A stretch of DNA of 64,000 bases from Streptomyces sp. NBC_01689 (GTDB lineage: Bacteria > Actinomycetota > Actinomycetes > Streptomycetales > Streptomycetaceae). The position numbers were made by a program, and so were the translations under genes. Under the pieces are notes generated by a model. That model did not search any database, was not told the DNA's origin, and worked only from the letters and a program-made list of their open reading frames with translations. This document shows positions 54,384 to 63,589 of the stretch, piece after piece (positions within the stretch are counted from its first letter, which is position 1; each line of letters opens with the position of its first letter). The stretch is from positions 7,068,001 to 7,132,000 of the forward strand of contig NZ_CP109592.1 in NCBI RefSeq assembly GCF_036250675.1, written 5' to 3'.

Positions 54384-55346
54384 TCAGGGCGTCACGGTGA
54401 TGTTGGTGAGCCCCTTCCCGCCCGTGACTGTGTTCGACGCGTACACGGTGGTCCTGCAGGAGGAGCTGTAGTTGGTGACGTTGACCGCCAGCTGCTTGTC
54501 GCCGGACGCGCCGCGCAGGTCCGAGGTGTTGCCGCGGAAGACCGTGCCGCAACCCCAGCCGGACTGCTGGGTGTGGGTCTCGTAGCCGTCGTTCGTGGTG
54601 GCGGTGCCCCTGTTGTTCTCGACGAGGACACCGTTGCCCTTCACGTCGACCCAGGAGTCGTCGAAGTTGGCGCCGGTCAGGCCGCTGCCGTCGAAGGTGT
54701 TGCCGGTGATGCGCGCGCCCGTGGTGCCCTCCTTGATGTCGACGTTCTCGCCGCCCACGTCCGGGCCGATCGTGTTGCCGCTGATCTCGATGCGGTCGCT
54801 CCTGTCCGAGGTCCCGCCGGCCGTGCCGACGTAGACGCCCTCGCCCATGCCCCGGCCGTCGTTGCCGGTGTCGTAGATCCTCGAGTTCCTGATCGCGCCG
54901 TCCGTGCTGGAGTTGCGGAAGTGGACGCCCTCCATGTCGAGCCCGTGGACGGTGACCGTGTCGACCACGACGCCCTTCGCCGAGTCGATCATGATGCCCT
55001 TCTGGCCGCCGGTGACGGTGATGCCCCGGACTGTCCAGTACGAGGCGCCGTTGAGGTGCAGCCCATAGCCGCCGCTCGCGGTGAGGACGGCCTTCGAGGA
55101 GCCGGTGAGGGTGATGCGGGAGCCGGAGTCCGCGGCCGTCGTCGTCTTGAAGTTGCCGGTGTACGTGCCGTCCGCGAGGTGGATGGTGTCGCCGGGCGCG
55201 GCGGAGGTGAGCGCCGACTTCAGCTGGGCGGCCGTGGAGACCTCGATGGTCTGGGCCGCGGAGGCGGTGGGGGCGGACGCCAGCACCCCGCCCGTGGCCA
55301 GGGCCGCGCCGAGCAGGGGGAGGAGAAGCGTGCGTCGGATACGCAT
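54384..55346 (-). CDS. secreted right-handed beta-helix protein (pectate lyase-like)
   Basis: The 320-residue exported protein has signal peptide RRTLLLPLLGAALATGGVLASAPTASA, then repeated short coils with alternating hydrophobic residues (TVRGITVTGGQKGIMIDSAKGVVVDTVTVHG, RITGNTFDGSG), the pattern of PbH1 parallel beta-helix repeats. A start AAQLKSALTSAAPGDTIHLADGTYTG is typical of pectate lyase or polysaccharide-degrading relatives. The catalytic residues of pectate lyases cannot be assigned, so the activity is open. The TP-ending C-terminus is complete. Confidence 0.85.
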   Translation of the reverse strand: MRIRRTLLLPLLGAALATGGVLASAPTASAAQTIEVSTAAQLKSALTSAAPGDTIHLADGTYTGNFKTTTAADSGSRITLTGSSKAVLTASGGYGLHLNGASYWTVRGITVTGGQKGIMIDSAKGVVVDTVTVHGLDMEGVHFRNSSTDGAIRNSRIYDTGNDGRGMGEGVYVGTAGGTSDRSDRIEISGNTIGPDVGGENVDIKEGTTGARITGNTFDGSGLTGANFDDSWVDVKGNGVLVENNRGTATTNDGYETHTQQSGWGCGTVFRGNTSDLRGASGDKQLAVNVTNYSSSCRTTVYASNTVTGGKGLTNITVTP

Positions 55347-55852
55347 GTGGGGGTGACCTTCCCGTCGGTTCGCAAGAAGTCTGTTCTTGTACGTGAACTT
55401 TGGGCGCCCATATGAACGTAAGGGCGTCATGAGTCCGCGTCAAGGTCCGTACCAAGGCGGTGCGCGAGGGGGCGTGCGGTGCGGTCGCGAGCAACTGCGC
55501 GGCCATGAGGGGTCGTTGACGAAGGTCCCGTCCGTACGGGTTCGGGGCCTGGAGGAATGCCGTCCCGAACTCGGTCTCCCCGGCGGGGCGTTCACGAACA
55601 CGGACGCGAACGGGGCGGCGGAGGCGATGGGGAGGCGGACCCGTACACGGAGACGGCCGCGTACACGGAAGCGCACGCGTACACGGAGACGGGCGCGGGC
55701 GCGAAGGCGTGCGCGGTGGGTCCCGGGTACCGCCTCCGGTGTCCGTCCGGCGGCGGGAGGGGGCGCCGCGGACACGGATGCGGTGCGCGGAACGGGAATG
55801 CCCGTGCCGCGCGCCATGTTGTGGGGTAGGAACACGAGGAGGAGCGGTCACA
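55347..55852. other. intergenic region between beta-helix and PAC2 genes
   Basis: About 500 bases between divergent genes. It includes an 18-base repeat (CGTACACGGA starting at 55642, 55660 and 55678) and AT-richer sequence at 55370-55440 that may hold the beta-helix promoter. GAGGAGGAG precedes the PAC2 GTG. No other gene is seen. Confidence 0.6.
55642..55695. repeat. 18-base repeat upstream of the PAC2 gene
   Basis: Three diverged copies with CGTACACGGA at 55642, 55660 and 55678. Confidence 0.75.
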
Positions 55853-56788
55853 GTGCTTGATCCGCAGGGTTTGTACGCATGGGAGCCGAAGGGCCTGGCC
55901 GTGGTGGACATGGCGCTCGCCCAGGAGTCGGCCGGACTGGTCATGCTCTACCACTTCGACGGATACATCGACGCGGGTGAGACGGGCGACCAGATCGTCG
56001 ACCGGCTGCTCGACTCGCTGCCCCACCAGGTGGTGGCCCGGTTCGACCACGACCGTCTCGTGGACTACCGGGCGCGTCGTCCGCTGCTGACGTTCAAGCG
56101 CGACCGGTGGACCGACTACGAGGAGCCCTCGATCGAGGTGCGGCTCGTCCAGGACGCCACGGGCGCCCCCTTCCTGCTGCTGGCCGGTCCCGAGCCGGAC
56201 GTCGAGTGGGAGCGCTTCGCCGCCGCGGTCCAGCAGATCGTGGAGAGGCTCGGCGTCCGCCTCGCCGTGAACTTCCACGGCATCCCCATGGGCGTCCCGC
56301 ACACCCGCCCCGTGGGCCTCACGCCGCACGGCAACCGCACCGACCTGGTGCCCGGTCACCGCAGCCCCTTCGACGAGGCGCAGGTCCCCGGCAGCGCCGA
56401 GGCGCTCGTCGAGTACCGCCTGATGGAGGCCGGACACGACGTGCTGGGCGTCGCCGCGCACGTCCCCCACTACATCGCCCGCTCCCCGTACCCGGACGCC
56501 GCGCTGACCGTCCTGGAAGCCATCACGGGCGCCACCGGCCTGGTGCTTCCCGGCATCGCGCACTCACTGCGCAACGAGGCGCACCGCACCCAGACGGAGA
56601 TCGACCGCCAGGTCCAGGAGGGCGACGAGGAACTCGTCTCCCTCGTCCAGGGCCTCGAGCACCAGTACGACGCCGCGGCGGGCTCGGAGACACGGGGCAA
56701 CATGCTCGCGGAGCCGGTGGACATCCCGTCCGCGGACGAGATCGGGCTGGAGTTCGAGCGCTTCCTCGCGGAGCGCGAAGGCGAATAG
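55853..56788 (+). CDS. PAC2-family protein
   Basis: A 311-residue PAC2 (proteasome assembly chaperone-like) protein, seen from [52 protein letters not shown] and the C-terminal [39 protein letters not shown] region. Actinobacteria have two PAC2 proteins and proteasomes, but the bacterial role is not settled. GTG 55853 follows GAGGAGGAG. It is followed by coaE in the same direction after 94 bases. Confidence 0.88.
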   Translation: MLDPQGLYAWEPKGLAVVDMALAQESAGLVMLYHFDGYIDAGETGDQIVDRLLDSLPHQVVARFDHDRLVDYRARRPLLTFKRDRWTDYEEPSIEVRLVQDATGAPFLLLAGPEPDVEWERFAAAVQQIVERLGVRLAVNFHGIPMGVPHTRPVGLTPHGNRTDLVPGHRSPFDEAQVPGSAEALVEYRLMEAGHDVLGVAAHVPHYIARSPYPDAALTVLEAITGATGLVLPGIAHSLRNEAHRTQTEIDRQVQEGDEELVSLVQGLEHQYDAAAGSETRGNMLAEPVDIPSADEIGLEFERFLAEREGE

Positions 56789-56869
56789 CGGACGGGACGA
56801 CGGACGGCGCCGGCCGTGGAGCGCCCTCGACGGACCGGGGGCGCGCCGGTGCGCGCCGGAGGCAGGCCC

Positions 56870-56875
56870 TAGGCT
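56870..56875 (+). promoter_or_regulatory. -10 element of a probable leaderless coaE transcript
   Basis: TAGGCT is followed by seven bases and the coaE ATG, without a Shine-Dalgarno. Confidence 0.6.
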
Positions 56876-56882
56876 TTCCGGC

Positions 56883-57491
56883 ATGTTGAAGGTGGGCCTG
56901 ACCGGCGGTATCGGCGCCGGCAAGAGCGAGGTGTCGCGACTCCTCGTCGAGCACGGCGCGGTACTGGTCGACGCGGACCGGATCGCGCGAGAGGTCGTCG
57001 AACCCGGAACTCCCGGCCTCGCGGCGGTCGTCGAGGCCTTCGGCACGGAGGTCCTCGCACCGGACGGCACCCTGGACCGCCCCGCACTGGGCGCGATCGT
57101 CTTCGCCGACCCCGCGAGACTCGCCGTCCTGAACTCGATCGTGCACCCCCTGGTGGGGGCCAGGTCCCGCGCCCTGGAGAGTGCCGCGGACCCCGGTTCC
57201 GTGGTCGTCCACGACGTCCCCCTCCTCGCCGAGAACTCCCTCGGGGCGCTGTACGACCTCGTGATCGTCGTGGACGCCGCCCCCGAGACCCAGCTCGACC
57301 GCCTGGTGCGGCTGCGCGGCATGACCGAGGCCGACGCCCGTGCCCGCATGGCCGCGCAGGCCGACCGCGAGCAGCGCCTCGCGATCGCCGACGTCGTCAT
57401 CGACAACGACGTACCCCTGGAGCAGCTGAGGCGGCGCGTGGCGGAGGTGTGGGCCGATCTGGTGCGCCGGGCGCACGCCCGTGAGGAATAG
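56883..57491 (+). CDS. coaE: dephospho-CoA kinase
   Basis: The 202-residue kinase catalyses the last step of CoA synthesis, phosphorylating the ribose 3'-OH of dephospho-CoA. P-loop [16 protein letters not shown] at the N-terminus, then [14 protein letters not shown] (substrate aspartate) and [12 protein letters not shown], and the lid region [16 protein letters not shown] are all intact. It has the short bacterial form, without the C-terminal extension found in mycobacteria. The TPR gene follows after 50 bases. Confidence 0.96.
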   Translation: MLKVGLTGGIGAGKSEVSRLLVEHGAVLVDADRIAREVVEPGTPGLAAVVEAFGTEVLAPDGTLDRPALGAIVFADPARLAVLNSIVHPLVGARSRALESAADPGSVVVHDVPLLAENSLGALYDLVIVVDAAPETQLDRLVRLRGMTEADARARMAAQADREQRLAIADVVIDNDVPLEQLRRRVAEVWADLVRRAHAREE

Positions 57492-57541
57492 CGGCCCTCG
57501 TCGGGGGCGTTGAACCCTTGGAGCGAGGGAAGGAGTGAGCC

Positions 57542-57922
57542 GTGCCCGAGACCAGCGGATCGACCGGACGTACTCCGGAGACACATGTCATCGACTTCCG
57601 TGCCGCCGAACAGCTGCTCGCCGCGCGTGACCCGCGGGGTGCGGTGAAGCTGCTCGACCCGGTGATCGCCGCGCATCCGGAGAACACCGCGGCCCGCCTG
57701 CTGCGCGCCCGCGCCTTCTTCGCCGCCGCGCAACTGCGTCCCGCTGAGCTGGAGTTCACGATCGTGCTGGAGCGTGAGCCGGACAACGCGTTCGCGCACT
57801 TCGCGCTCGCGCGCACCTACGAGCGCCAGCTCCGCCCCGAGCAGGCCAAGCGGCACTTCCGGCTGGCGGCGGCGCTCGATCCCAACCCGCAGTATCTGCG
57901 GGCCGCCCGCTTCGACTCCTAG
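57542..57922 (+). CDS. small tetratricopeptide-repeat protein
   Basis: The 126-residue protein has TPR-like helices (DFRAAEQLLAARDPRGAVKLLDPVIAAHPENTAARLLRARAFFAAAQLRPAELEF, HFALARTYERQLRPEQAKRHFRLAAALDPN). It is a probable protein-binding scaffold, conserved next to coaE in streptomycetes. GTG 57542 follows GGAAGGAG. The partner is unknown. Confidence 0.87.
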   Translation: MPETSGSTGRTPETHVIDFRAAEQLLAARDPRGAVKLLDPVIAAHPENTAARLLRARAFFAAAQLRPAELEFTIVLEREPDNAFAHFALARTYERQLRPEQAKRHFRLAAALDPNPQYLRAARFDS

Positions 57923-57994
57923 GCCCGCGCGTCGGCTCCTCGGCCCGCGTCGCCCACCGGTCCCGCGGCACCACGGTGACGCCGGCCGGCGGTC

Positions 57995-58258
57995 CTACGA
58001 GCGGTGCTCCGGAGGCCGGTACGGGGGGATGTCACGGCTCGGCTGGTAGTGCGGGCCCTGGTGGATGTGCCACAGGATCATGGTCATGTCCACGGTGGCC
58101 ACCAGCCACAGCACACCGCACGCGGCGGCCCATCCGGGGCGCCCGGCGAGCGAGAACGCGGCCGTTCCGAAGACCGCCCACACCAGGCCCCAGGCACTCA
58201 GCCAGAAGCGCATCCGCAGGGCACTGCGCGCTGTCGTGGGTTCACTGCCTGTACGCAT
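57995..58258 (-). CDS. DUF6343-type small membrane protein
   Basis: An 87-residue protein with two hydrophobic helices (FWLSAWGLVWAVFGTAAFSLAG and WAAACGVLWLVATVDMTMIL) and a tail QGPHYQPSRDIPPYRPP typical of the family. It starts MRTGSEPTTARSALRMRF. Its role is unknown. It is convergent to the TPR gene and divergent from the next gene. Confidence 0.82.
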   Translation of the reverse strand: MRTGSEPTTARSALRMRFWLSAWGLVWAVFGTAAFSLAGRPGWAAACGVLWLVATVDMTMILWHIHQGPHYQPSRDIPPYRPPEHRS

Positions 58259-58358
58259 CGGGATCACCGTTCCCGGACCATCGTTCCTACCGGAAAACGT
58301 ACTCTCGTCGTGCACGTTCACCAAAGGGACGAGGGCCGGACCGACGGGGGAGGCGACA

Positions 58359-59345
58359 GTGCTGCTGGAGGCGCTGCGGGCGGACGCGAGACTCGCCGAG
58401 TGGCTGAGGGACCTGGAGAGCGAGGCCTTGCCCCGGGAGGAAGCGGTGCTGCCCGACGCGGACGAGCTGGCGGACGTCCTGCTCGACCTGGCGGTGGCGC
58501 ACGAACACGTCAACGAGCTCGTCGCGCTGCGCACCCGGCTGGCGGCGGACCCGGAGGCGACGACGCTGCTCGCACGGTGCGTCGCCCGCTTCGTACGGGA
58601 CATGGGGGAGATCGGGAAGGGCTGGGAACCGCCCGCGTTCCCCGCCTCGACGGGAGCCCTCGGCCGCTGCTTCCACCTGTACGTCTTCGTCGCGGCGCTC
58701 CCGTACGTCCGCGCCCACCACCGCGCTCGCGGCATCCCCGACGACGTGTCCCGGCGCACCCTCGCGGACCTGGGGCGGCAGGTGGCGGTGCACCGCAGAC
58801 GGCTCGGCACACCGGGGCTGCTGTTCCCCTGGTGGATCGCCCTGCACTTCCACGGCGAGCTGTTCCAGCTGGGCCGGCTGCAGTTCCAGCGGGCCCGGCT
58901 CGGTCGGCGCACCGGCCGTGCCGTCGTGGCGGCGGGCCTCGGCGCCGGGCCGGGCGACCCCTGTCTGAGCCTGCACATAGCCGACTTCCGCGGACCGCTG
59001 TCACCCGCCGCGTGCGAGCGGTCGCTCGCCCTGGCACGGGAGTTCTTCGCCCGGCACTATCCCGAGGAGCGCCACGAGGTGGCGGAGTGCCACTCCTGGC
59101 TGCTGGACCCGCAGCTCGGGCGGTACCTGCCGGCGGACTCGAACATCATGCGCTTCCAGAAACGTTTCCGCGTGGCGTACCAGGAGACGACCCCGGACGA
59201 CGGGGTGCCGGTCGGGTTCCTCTTCGGCGACCCCGAGCTGCCGACCCGTGAGCTGCCGAGGCGCACCGCGCTGGAGCGGGCGGTGGGGGACCATCTGCGC
59301 GGCGGCGGGCACTGGTACGTCGGGCACGGCTGGTTCGCGCTGTAG
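58359..59345 (+). CDS. acyltransferase-domain (DUF5596) protein
   Basis: A 328-residue protein whose two-part layout (N-terminal helices with LPDADELADVLLDLAVAHEHVNELVALRTRL, C-terminal GNAT-like fold with CLSLHIADFRGPLSPAACERSLALAREFFARHYPE and GFLFGDPELPTRELPRRTALERAVGDHL) matches a streptomycete acyltransferase family. The substrate is unknown. The start is GTG 58359 with GGGGGAG six bases upstream; longer upstream frames have no conserved residues. Confidence 0.83.
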   Translation: MLLEALRADARLAEWLRDLESEALPREEAVLPDADELADVLLDLAVAHEHVNELVALRTRLAADPEATTLLARCVARFVRDMGEIGKGWEPPAFPASTGALGRCFHLYVFVAALPYVRAHHRARGIPDDVSRRTLADLGRQVAVHRRRLGTPGLLFPWWIALHFHGELFQLGRLQFQRARLGRRTGRAVVAAGLGAGPGDPCLSLHIADFRGPLSPAACERSLALAREFFARHYPEERHEVAECHSWLLDPQLGRYLPADSNIMRFQKRFRVAYQETTPDDGVPVGFLFGDPELPTRELPRRTALERAVGDHLRGGGHWYVGHGWFAL

Positions 59346-59522
59346 AACCCCCTCGAACGAGCCTCCCTCGGACGGAGCCTCCTCGGACGTTCCCCCCCTC
59401 GGACGAGTGAGGGAGGGCAGGAACGGGGCGCCGGCCGGTCCGGCCGGCGGCGATGAGTTCCGGATGCCCGCCCGGTCTATCCCTGCGACAGCTCGCCGTA
59501 CCGCTTCGCACAGGAGACCCCC

Positions 59523-59978
59523 ATGTCCGAGACCACCGTCCCCGCCACCCCGGCCGTCCCCACCCCCGGCCCGTCGCGCTCCCGCACCCTCCGTGGCCGG
59601 GGCGCGCGGATTCCGCTGGGCGCCCTGCAGATCGTGCTCGGACTCTTCTACGTGTTCGCGAGCGCCCTGCCCAAGCTCATCGCGCACCCGTCGGCGGCCG
59701 AGTCCTTCGACAAGCTCGGCTGGGGCAGCACGGGCATGTACCTCATCGGCACACTCGAACTCGCCGGTGGCGTCGCCCTGTTGATCCCGCTGCTGTCCTC
59801 GGTCGCGGCGGTGGCGCTCAGCGCGCTGATGGTCGGCGCCTTCATCGTGAACGTCACCGTGGTGCACGGACCGTACGTGGCGACCCCGCTCGTCCTGATC
59901 CTGCCGCTCGCGCTGATCGCGTGGGCACGCAGGAGTCACAACGCCGAGCTGGCCCGGCTGGTACGACGAAGGGCGTGA
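59523..59978 (+). CDS. DoxX-family membrane protein
   Basis: The 151-residue protein has four hydrophobic helices (RIPLGALQIVLGLFYVFASALPKLIAHP, GMYLIGTLELAGGVALLIPLLSSVAAVALSALMVGAFIVNV, PLVLILPLALIAWA). DoxX proteins are linked to oxidoreductase activities in some bacteria, but the function here is not known. AGGAGA precedes the ATG. It ends at a strong terminator. Confidence 0.85.
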   Translation: MSETTVPATPAVPTPGPSRSRTLRGRGARIPLGALQIVLGLFYVFASALPKLIAHPSAAESFDKLGWGSTGMYLIGTLELAGGVALLIPLLSSVAAVALSALMVGAFIVNVTVVHGPYVATPLVLILPLALIAWARRSHNAELARLVRRRA

Positions 59979-59989
59979 CCGCTGTACGC

Positions 59990-60028
59990 CGTCGAGGGCT
60001 CCCCGGGTGTGACGGGGAGCCCTCGACG
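59990..60028. terminator. bidirectional terminator between DoxX and S4 genes
   Basis: CGTCGAGGGCTCCCCG (59990-60005) and CGGGGAGCCCTCGACG (60013-60028) form a perfect 16-bp stem with a 7-base loop. Confidence 0.9.
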
Positions 60029-60051
60029 ACGTGACCCGTGACGTCCTGATG

Positions 60052-60546
60052 TCAGGGGGCCTCGGGACCACCGAGCCCCCGGAGCCGCTCCAGCTCGCGG
60101 CGGTCGCGCTTGGTCGGGCGGCCAGCGCCCCGGTCACGGACACCGGCCGGGGCGAACGCCTCGCGGGGCGGGGGCGGCGGACTGTTGTCCACGTAGCACT
60201 CGGCCGCGACGGGCGGCCCGACCCGCTTGCGGATCACGCGCTTCACCACGACGATCCGCTCCCGGCCCCCGTGCCGCAGGCGGACCTCGTCGCCCACCCG
60301 CACCGCGTACGCGGGCTTGACGCGCTCACCGTTCACCCGGACATGTCCGCCCCGGCACGCGGTCGCGCCCATGGAGCGGGTCTTGACCAGCCGTACGGAC
60401 CAGATCCAGCTGTCGACGCGGACGCTCTCGCCGCCCGCCGGACGCGCGGCCACGGCGGCGGCCACCGGATCGCCGGAGACCGCCGTCCCGCCGTCCGCGT
60501 TCTTCTTCTCGTCGTCCCGTTCGACGTCCGCACCCTCAGAAGCCAT
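60052..60546 (-). CDS. S4-domain RNA-binding protein (Hsp15-like)
   Basis: The 164-residue protein has an S4 domain (about residues 42-95, [49 protein letters not shown]) like Hsp15/HslR, which binds stalled 50S subunits carrying peptidyl-tRNA. The first 40 residues are Asp/Glu/Ala-rich. The C-terminus is Arg-rich ([21 protein letters not shown]). It probably acts in ribosome rescue. Confidence 0.88.
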   Translation of the reverse strand: MASEGADVERDDEKKNADGGTAVSGDPVAAAVAARPAGGESVRVDSWIWSVRLVKTRSMGATACRGGHVRVNGERVKPAYAVRVGDEVRLRHGGRERIVVVKRVIRKRVGPPVAAECYVDNSPPPPPREAFAPAGVRDRGAGRPTKRDRRELERLRGLGGPEAP

Positions 60547-60813
60547 ACCCCGACTCTAAGGGCTGTCCCGTGTTCCCCGGCGGGCGTACGACGACGGCCA
60601 CGGCACCTCGCCGCGTCGCCGGACCGCCCGGACACGCACGGTGCGGGGGCGGCCCTCCGCCTCGCGACGCACCGCATCCGGGACCGCGCGCCGAGCCACC
60701 GGGGATCACGGGACTTCCTGGGAAGACGTCGCCCGGCCGGCCCGCTTCCCGTCACGGCGCCCACTCCTTGGGCGGGTGGGGAGCACCGCGCTCCACGGCC
60801 GTACGGTGGGGAC
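60547..60813. other. intergenic region between S4 and uracil-DNA glycosylase genes
   Basis: About 270 bases between divergent genes. No repeat or RNA gene is visible. A -10-like TACGGT lies at its right end. Confidence 0.5.
60802..60807 (+). promoter_or_regulatory. -10 element of a probable leaderless uracil-DNA glycosylase transcript
   Basis: TACGGT (TAnnnT type) is followed by six bases and the ATG at 60814, without a Shine-Dalgarno. Confidence 0.5.
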
Positions 60814-61650
60814 ATGGACAGAGGTCGGACGGACAGCGGCGATCCCCCGGACGCCACGGATCTCACGGGTCGCGGCCGTCTCCTCGGAGGCCCGGCCGGT
60901 CCCGCCGGTCCCGCGGGTCCCGTCGACCTGGCCGGGCTCACGGAACTGGCGGAACTGGACGCGCGGGTCACCGGGTGCCGGGCCTGCCCGCGGCTGGTGG
61001 ACTGGCGCGAGGAGGTGGCCCGCACCCGGCGCGCCGCCTTCGCCGACCAGACGTACTGGGGCCGCCCGGTCCCCGGCTTCGGCCCGCCCGACGCGTCCCT
61101 GCTGATCGTCGGCCTGGCGCCCGCCGCGCACGGCGCCAACCGCACCGGCCGCATGTTCACGGGAGACCGCTCCGGAGACGTGCTGTACGCGGCGCTGCAC
61201 GAGGTGGGACTGGCCTCCCGGGGGACGGCGGTGAGCGCGGACGACGGGCTCACCCTGCACGGCGTCCGGATCACCTCACCCGTGCGCTGCGCGCCGCCCG
61301 CCAACAAGCCCACCCCCGAGGAGCGGGACACCTGCCGGCCCTGGCTGGTGCGCGAACTGGAACTGCTGCGGCCCTCCCTCCGCGCGGTCGTCGTCCTCGG
61401 CGCCTTCGGCTGGCAGGCCGCGCTGCCCGCCTTCGCCCGGGCGGGCTGGGAGGTGCCGCGCCCCCGGCCGGCGTTCGCGCACGGCGCCCGGGTCACCCTC
61501 ACGTCACCCGGGCGGCTCGACCTCTTCGGATGTTTCCACGTCAGCCAGCGGAACACGTTCACCGGACGGCTGACCCCCGCCATGCTGCGGGAGGTGCTGC
61601 GCACGGCGGCCTCGGCGGCGGGACTGCCGACCCGGCCGGACGGCGGCTAG
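60814..61650 (+). CDS. uracil-DNA glycosylase, family 5 (UDGb type)
   Basis: The 278-residue DNA-repair enzyme removes uracil (and related lesions) from DNA. Motif [20 protein letters not shown] (from residue 100) has Ala where family 4 has a catalytic acidic residue, the mark of UDGb. The C-terminal motif [13 protein letters not shown] corresponds to the HPSRQNTNTG motif. Cys55, Cys58, Cys159 and Cys174 fit a [4Fe-4S] site. The first 40 residues are low-complexity. Its TAG stop is part of the -10 of the next gene. Confidence 0.93.
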   Translation: MDRGRTDSGDPPDATDLTGRGRLLGGPAGPAGPAGPVDLAGLTELAELDARVTGCRACPRLVDWREEVARTRRAAFADQTYWGRPVPGFGPPDASLLIVGLAPAAHGANRTGRMFTGDRSGDVLYAALHEVGLASRGTAVSADDGLTLHGVRITSPVRCAPPANKPTPEERDTCRPWLVRELELLRPSLRAVVVLGAFGWQAALPAFARAGWEVPRPRPAFAHGARVTLTSPGRLDLFGCFHVSQRNTFTGRLTPAMLREVLRTAASAAGLPTRPDGG

Positions 61651-61653
61651 TCT
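61648..61653 (+). promoter_or_regulatory. -10 element of a probable leaderless proline iminopeptidase transcript
   Basis: TAGTCT uses the TAG stop of the glycosylase gene as its first three bases and lies six bases before the ATG at 61660. No Shine-Dalgarno is present. Confidence 0.5.
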
Positions 61654-61659
61654 CACGCG

Positions 61660-62622
61660 ATGGCCCTCTATCCGGAGATCGAACCGTACGACCAGGGGAT
61701 GCTCGACGTCGGGGACGGCAACCGCGTCCACTGGGCGGTCTGCGGGAACCCCGACGGGAAGCCCGCGCTGATGCTGCACGGCGGTCCGGGATCCGGCTGC
61801 GGACCCTCGTACCGGCGCTACTGCGACCCGGCCAAGTACCGGATCGTGCTGCTCGACCAGCGCGGCAGCGGGCGCTCCACCCCGCACGCGAGCGACCATG
61901 GCACCGACATGAGCGTGAATACGACCGCGCACCTGATCGGGGACCTGGAACGGCTGCGACGCCACCTGGGCGTCGAACGGTGGCTGGTGTGGGGGGTGTC
62001 CTGGGGCTCGGTGCTCGGACTGCGGTACGCGCAGACCTGTCCGGACGCCGTCTCCGAACTGGTGCTGACCGCCGTGGCCACCGGTTCGAACCCCGAAGTG
62101 GCCCTGCTGACCCGGGGCTTGGGGAAGATCTTCCCGGAGGCCTTCGAGCGGTTCCTCGCCGGACTGCCCGAGGACGAGCGCGCGGGGAACCTCGCGGCCG
62201 CCTACAACCGGCTGCTCGAATCGCCCGACGCAGAGGTACGCGCGCGGGCGGCGCGGGCGTGGACGGACTGGGAGACGGCGATCGTGCCGGCGCCGCCGCG
62301 CTCCGTGCCACGGTACGAGGACGCGGAGTTCCGTACGGGGTTCGCCCGGACCGTCACGCACTACTTCGGCAACGACCACTTCCTGGGGGAGGGCAACGAC
62401 GAGGGCGTGGTGCTCCGGGACGCGCCCCTGCTCAAGGGCATCCCCGGCACGATCGTCCAGGGCAGCCTCGACTTCGGGAATCTGCTCGGCGTCGTCTGGC
62501 GGCTCCACCAGGCCTGGCCCGGCAGTGAGTTGATCGTCGTGGACGACGTGGGGCACACCATGGGAGCCACGGGGGTGGTGGACGCGCTGGTGGCGGCGAC
62601 GGACAAGTACGCCCTGCGGTGA
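61660..62622 (+). CDS. pip: prolyl aminopeptidase (proline iminopeptidase)
   Basis: A 320-residue alpha/beta hydrolase of the S33 family that releases N-terminal proline. The oxyanion segment is HGGPGSG (residues 40-46), the nucleophile Ser114 is in WGVSWGSVLG, DQRGSGRS follows the expected pattern, and the C-terminal DDVGH supplies the catalytic His. Family length is standard. It follows the glycosylase gene by nine bases. Confidence 0.93.
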   Translation: MALYPEIEPYDQGMLDVGDGNRVHWAVCGNPDGKPALMLHGGPGSGCGPSYRRYCDPAKYRIVLLDQRGSGRSTPHASDHGTDMSVNTTAHLIGDLERLRRHLGVERWLVWGVSWGSVLGLRYAQTCPDAVSELVLTAVATGSNPEVALLTRGLGKIFPEAFERFLAGLPEDERAGNLAAAYNRLLESPDAEVRARAARAWTDWETAIVPAPPRSVPRYEDAEFRTGFARTVTHYFGNDHFLGEGNDEGVVLRDAPLLKGIPGTIVQGSLDFGNLLGVVWRLHQAWPGSELIVVDDVGHTMGATGVVDALVAATDKYALR

Positions 62623-62640
62623 GCCCCGTTCACGGACCGC

Positions 62641-62715
62641 GAGGCCGTGACCCGGGAGGCCGGGACCTGGGAGGCCGGGACCTGGGAGGCCGGGACCTGG
62701 GAGGCCGTGACCCGG
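62641..62715. repeat. 15-base tandem repeat, five units
   Basis: Units 1 and 5 read GAGGCCGTGACCCGG; units 2-4 read GAGGCCGGGACCTGG. A partial sixth unit (GAGGC) follows. It fills most of the gap between pip and the DUF7873-type gene. Confidence 0.95.
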
Positions 62716-62761
62716 GAGGCGGCCGTCGAATAACCCTTCGAAAAGGCCCCGTTGTCACTGC

Positions 62762-62767
62762 TACCGT
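62762..62767 (+). promoter_or_regulatory. -10 element of a probable leaderless DUF7873 transcript
   Basis: TACCGT (TAnnnT type) is followed by seven bases and the GTG at 62775, without a Shine-Dalgarno. Confidence 0.5.
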
Positions 62768-62774
62768 CACCGAC

Positions 62775-63506
62775 GTGGCGAAACTCAATCAGATCATCGC
62801 AGTGGAGAAGGGCGTCAAGTCCAAGTCCCATCAGGACCTGACGGCAGCTCATCACGGGCTGCAGAAGCCCGCGTTGCTGGCCGGCATCGCACGGACCTAC
62901 CAGCCCAAGGACGAGGAGGGCGAGCAGCTGCCGCCCGAGTCCACCCGGGTGCAGGTCCAGGCCGAGGACGTGCTGCGCGACACCGCGGTGACGCTCACCC
63001 GGCTGTTCGATGTGACCGCCACCAAGGACTGGGCCAACTGCACGGCACGGGCCGACGTGAAGGTGGACGGACGGGTCCTCGTCGCCGATGTACCGGTCTC
63101 CTACCTGCTGTTCCTCGAGAAGCAGCTCACCGACATCAACACCTTCGTCAGGAAGCTGCCGGTTCTCGACGCCTCCGAGTCCTGGGTGCAGGACCCCTCC
63201 ACCGACGCGTGGAAGACCGAGCCCGTGCGCACCCTGCGCACGAAGAAGGTCCCGCGCAACCATGTGAAGGCCGAGGCCACCGAGAAGCACCCCGCGCAGG
63301 TCGAGGTGTACTACGAGGACATCCCCGTCGGGTACTGGACGACCGTGAAGTTCTCCGGCGCCCTGCCCGCCCGGCGCGTGAACGAACTCCTCGGCCGCGT
63401 CGAGAAGTTGCAGCAGGCCGTCAAGTTCGCCCGTGAGGAGGCGAACGGCGTGGACGTCGTCGACCAGCGTGTCGGCGACTCCGTTTTCGGCTACCTGTTC
63501 GGGTAG
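62775..63506 (+). CDS. DUF7873-type protein upstream of permuted tRNA-like elements
   Basis: The 243-residue soluble protein begins AKLNQIIAVEKGVKSKSHQDLTAAHHGLQKPALLAGIARTYQP and continues with WANCTARADVKVDGRVLVADVPVSYLLFLEKQLTDINTFVRKLPVLD and HPAQVEVYYEDIPVGYWTTVKFSGALPARRVNELLGRVEKLQQAVKFAREEAN. No signal peptide or membrane helix. It matches an actinobacterial family I recall as DUF7873, of unknown function. It lies directly before the tandem permuted tRNA-like elements, separated by a hairpin. Whether it acts on them is inference. It shows no obvious nuclease, ligase or methyltransferase motif. Confidence 0.8.
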   Translation: MAKLNQIIAVEKGVKSKSHQDLTAAHHGLQKPALLAGIARTYQPKDEEGEQLPPESTRVQVQAEDVLRDTAVTLTRLFDVTATKDWANCTARADVKVDGRVLVADVPVSYLLFLEKQLTDINTFVRKLPVLDASESWVQDPSTDAWKTEPVRTLRTKKVPRNHVKAEATEKHPAQVEVYYEDIPVGYWTTVKFSGALPARRVNELLGRVEKLQQAVKFAREEANGVDVVDQRVGDSVFGYLFG

Positions 63507-63517
63507 CCTCTGAATCT

Positions 63518-63545
63518 CCCCGGCCACAACGCACCACGGCCGGGG
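63518..63545 (+). terminator. hairpin after the DUF7873-type gene
   Basis: CCCCGGCC (63518-63525) and GGCCGGGG (63538-63545) form an 8-bp stem with a 12-base loop. Confidence 0.65.
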
Positions 63546-63589
63546 TGCGCGAGGAGCGCAAGCTGAACCTGAAGCTTGTCGTGAATGCG

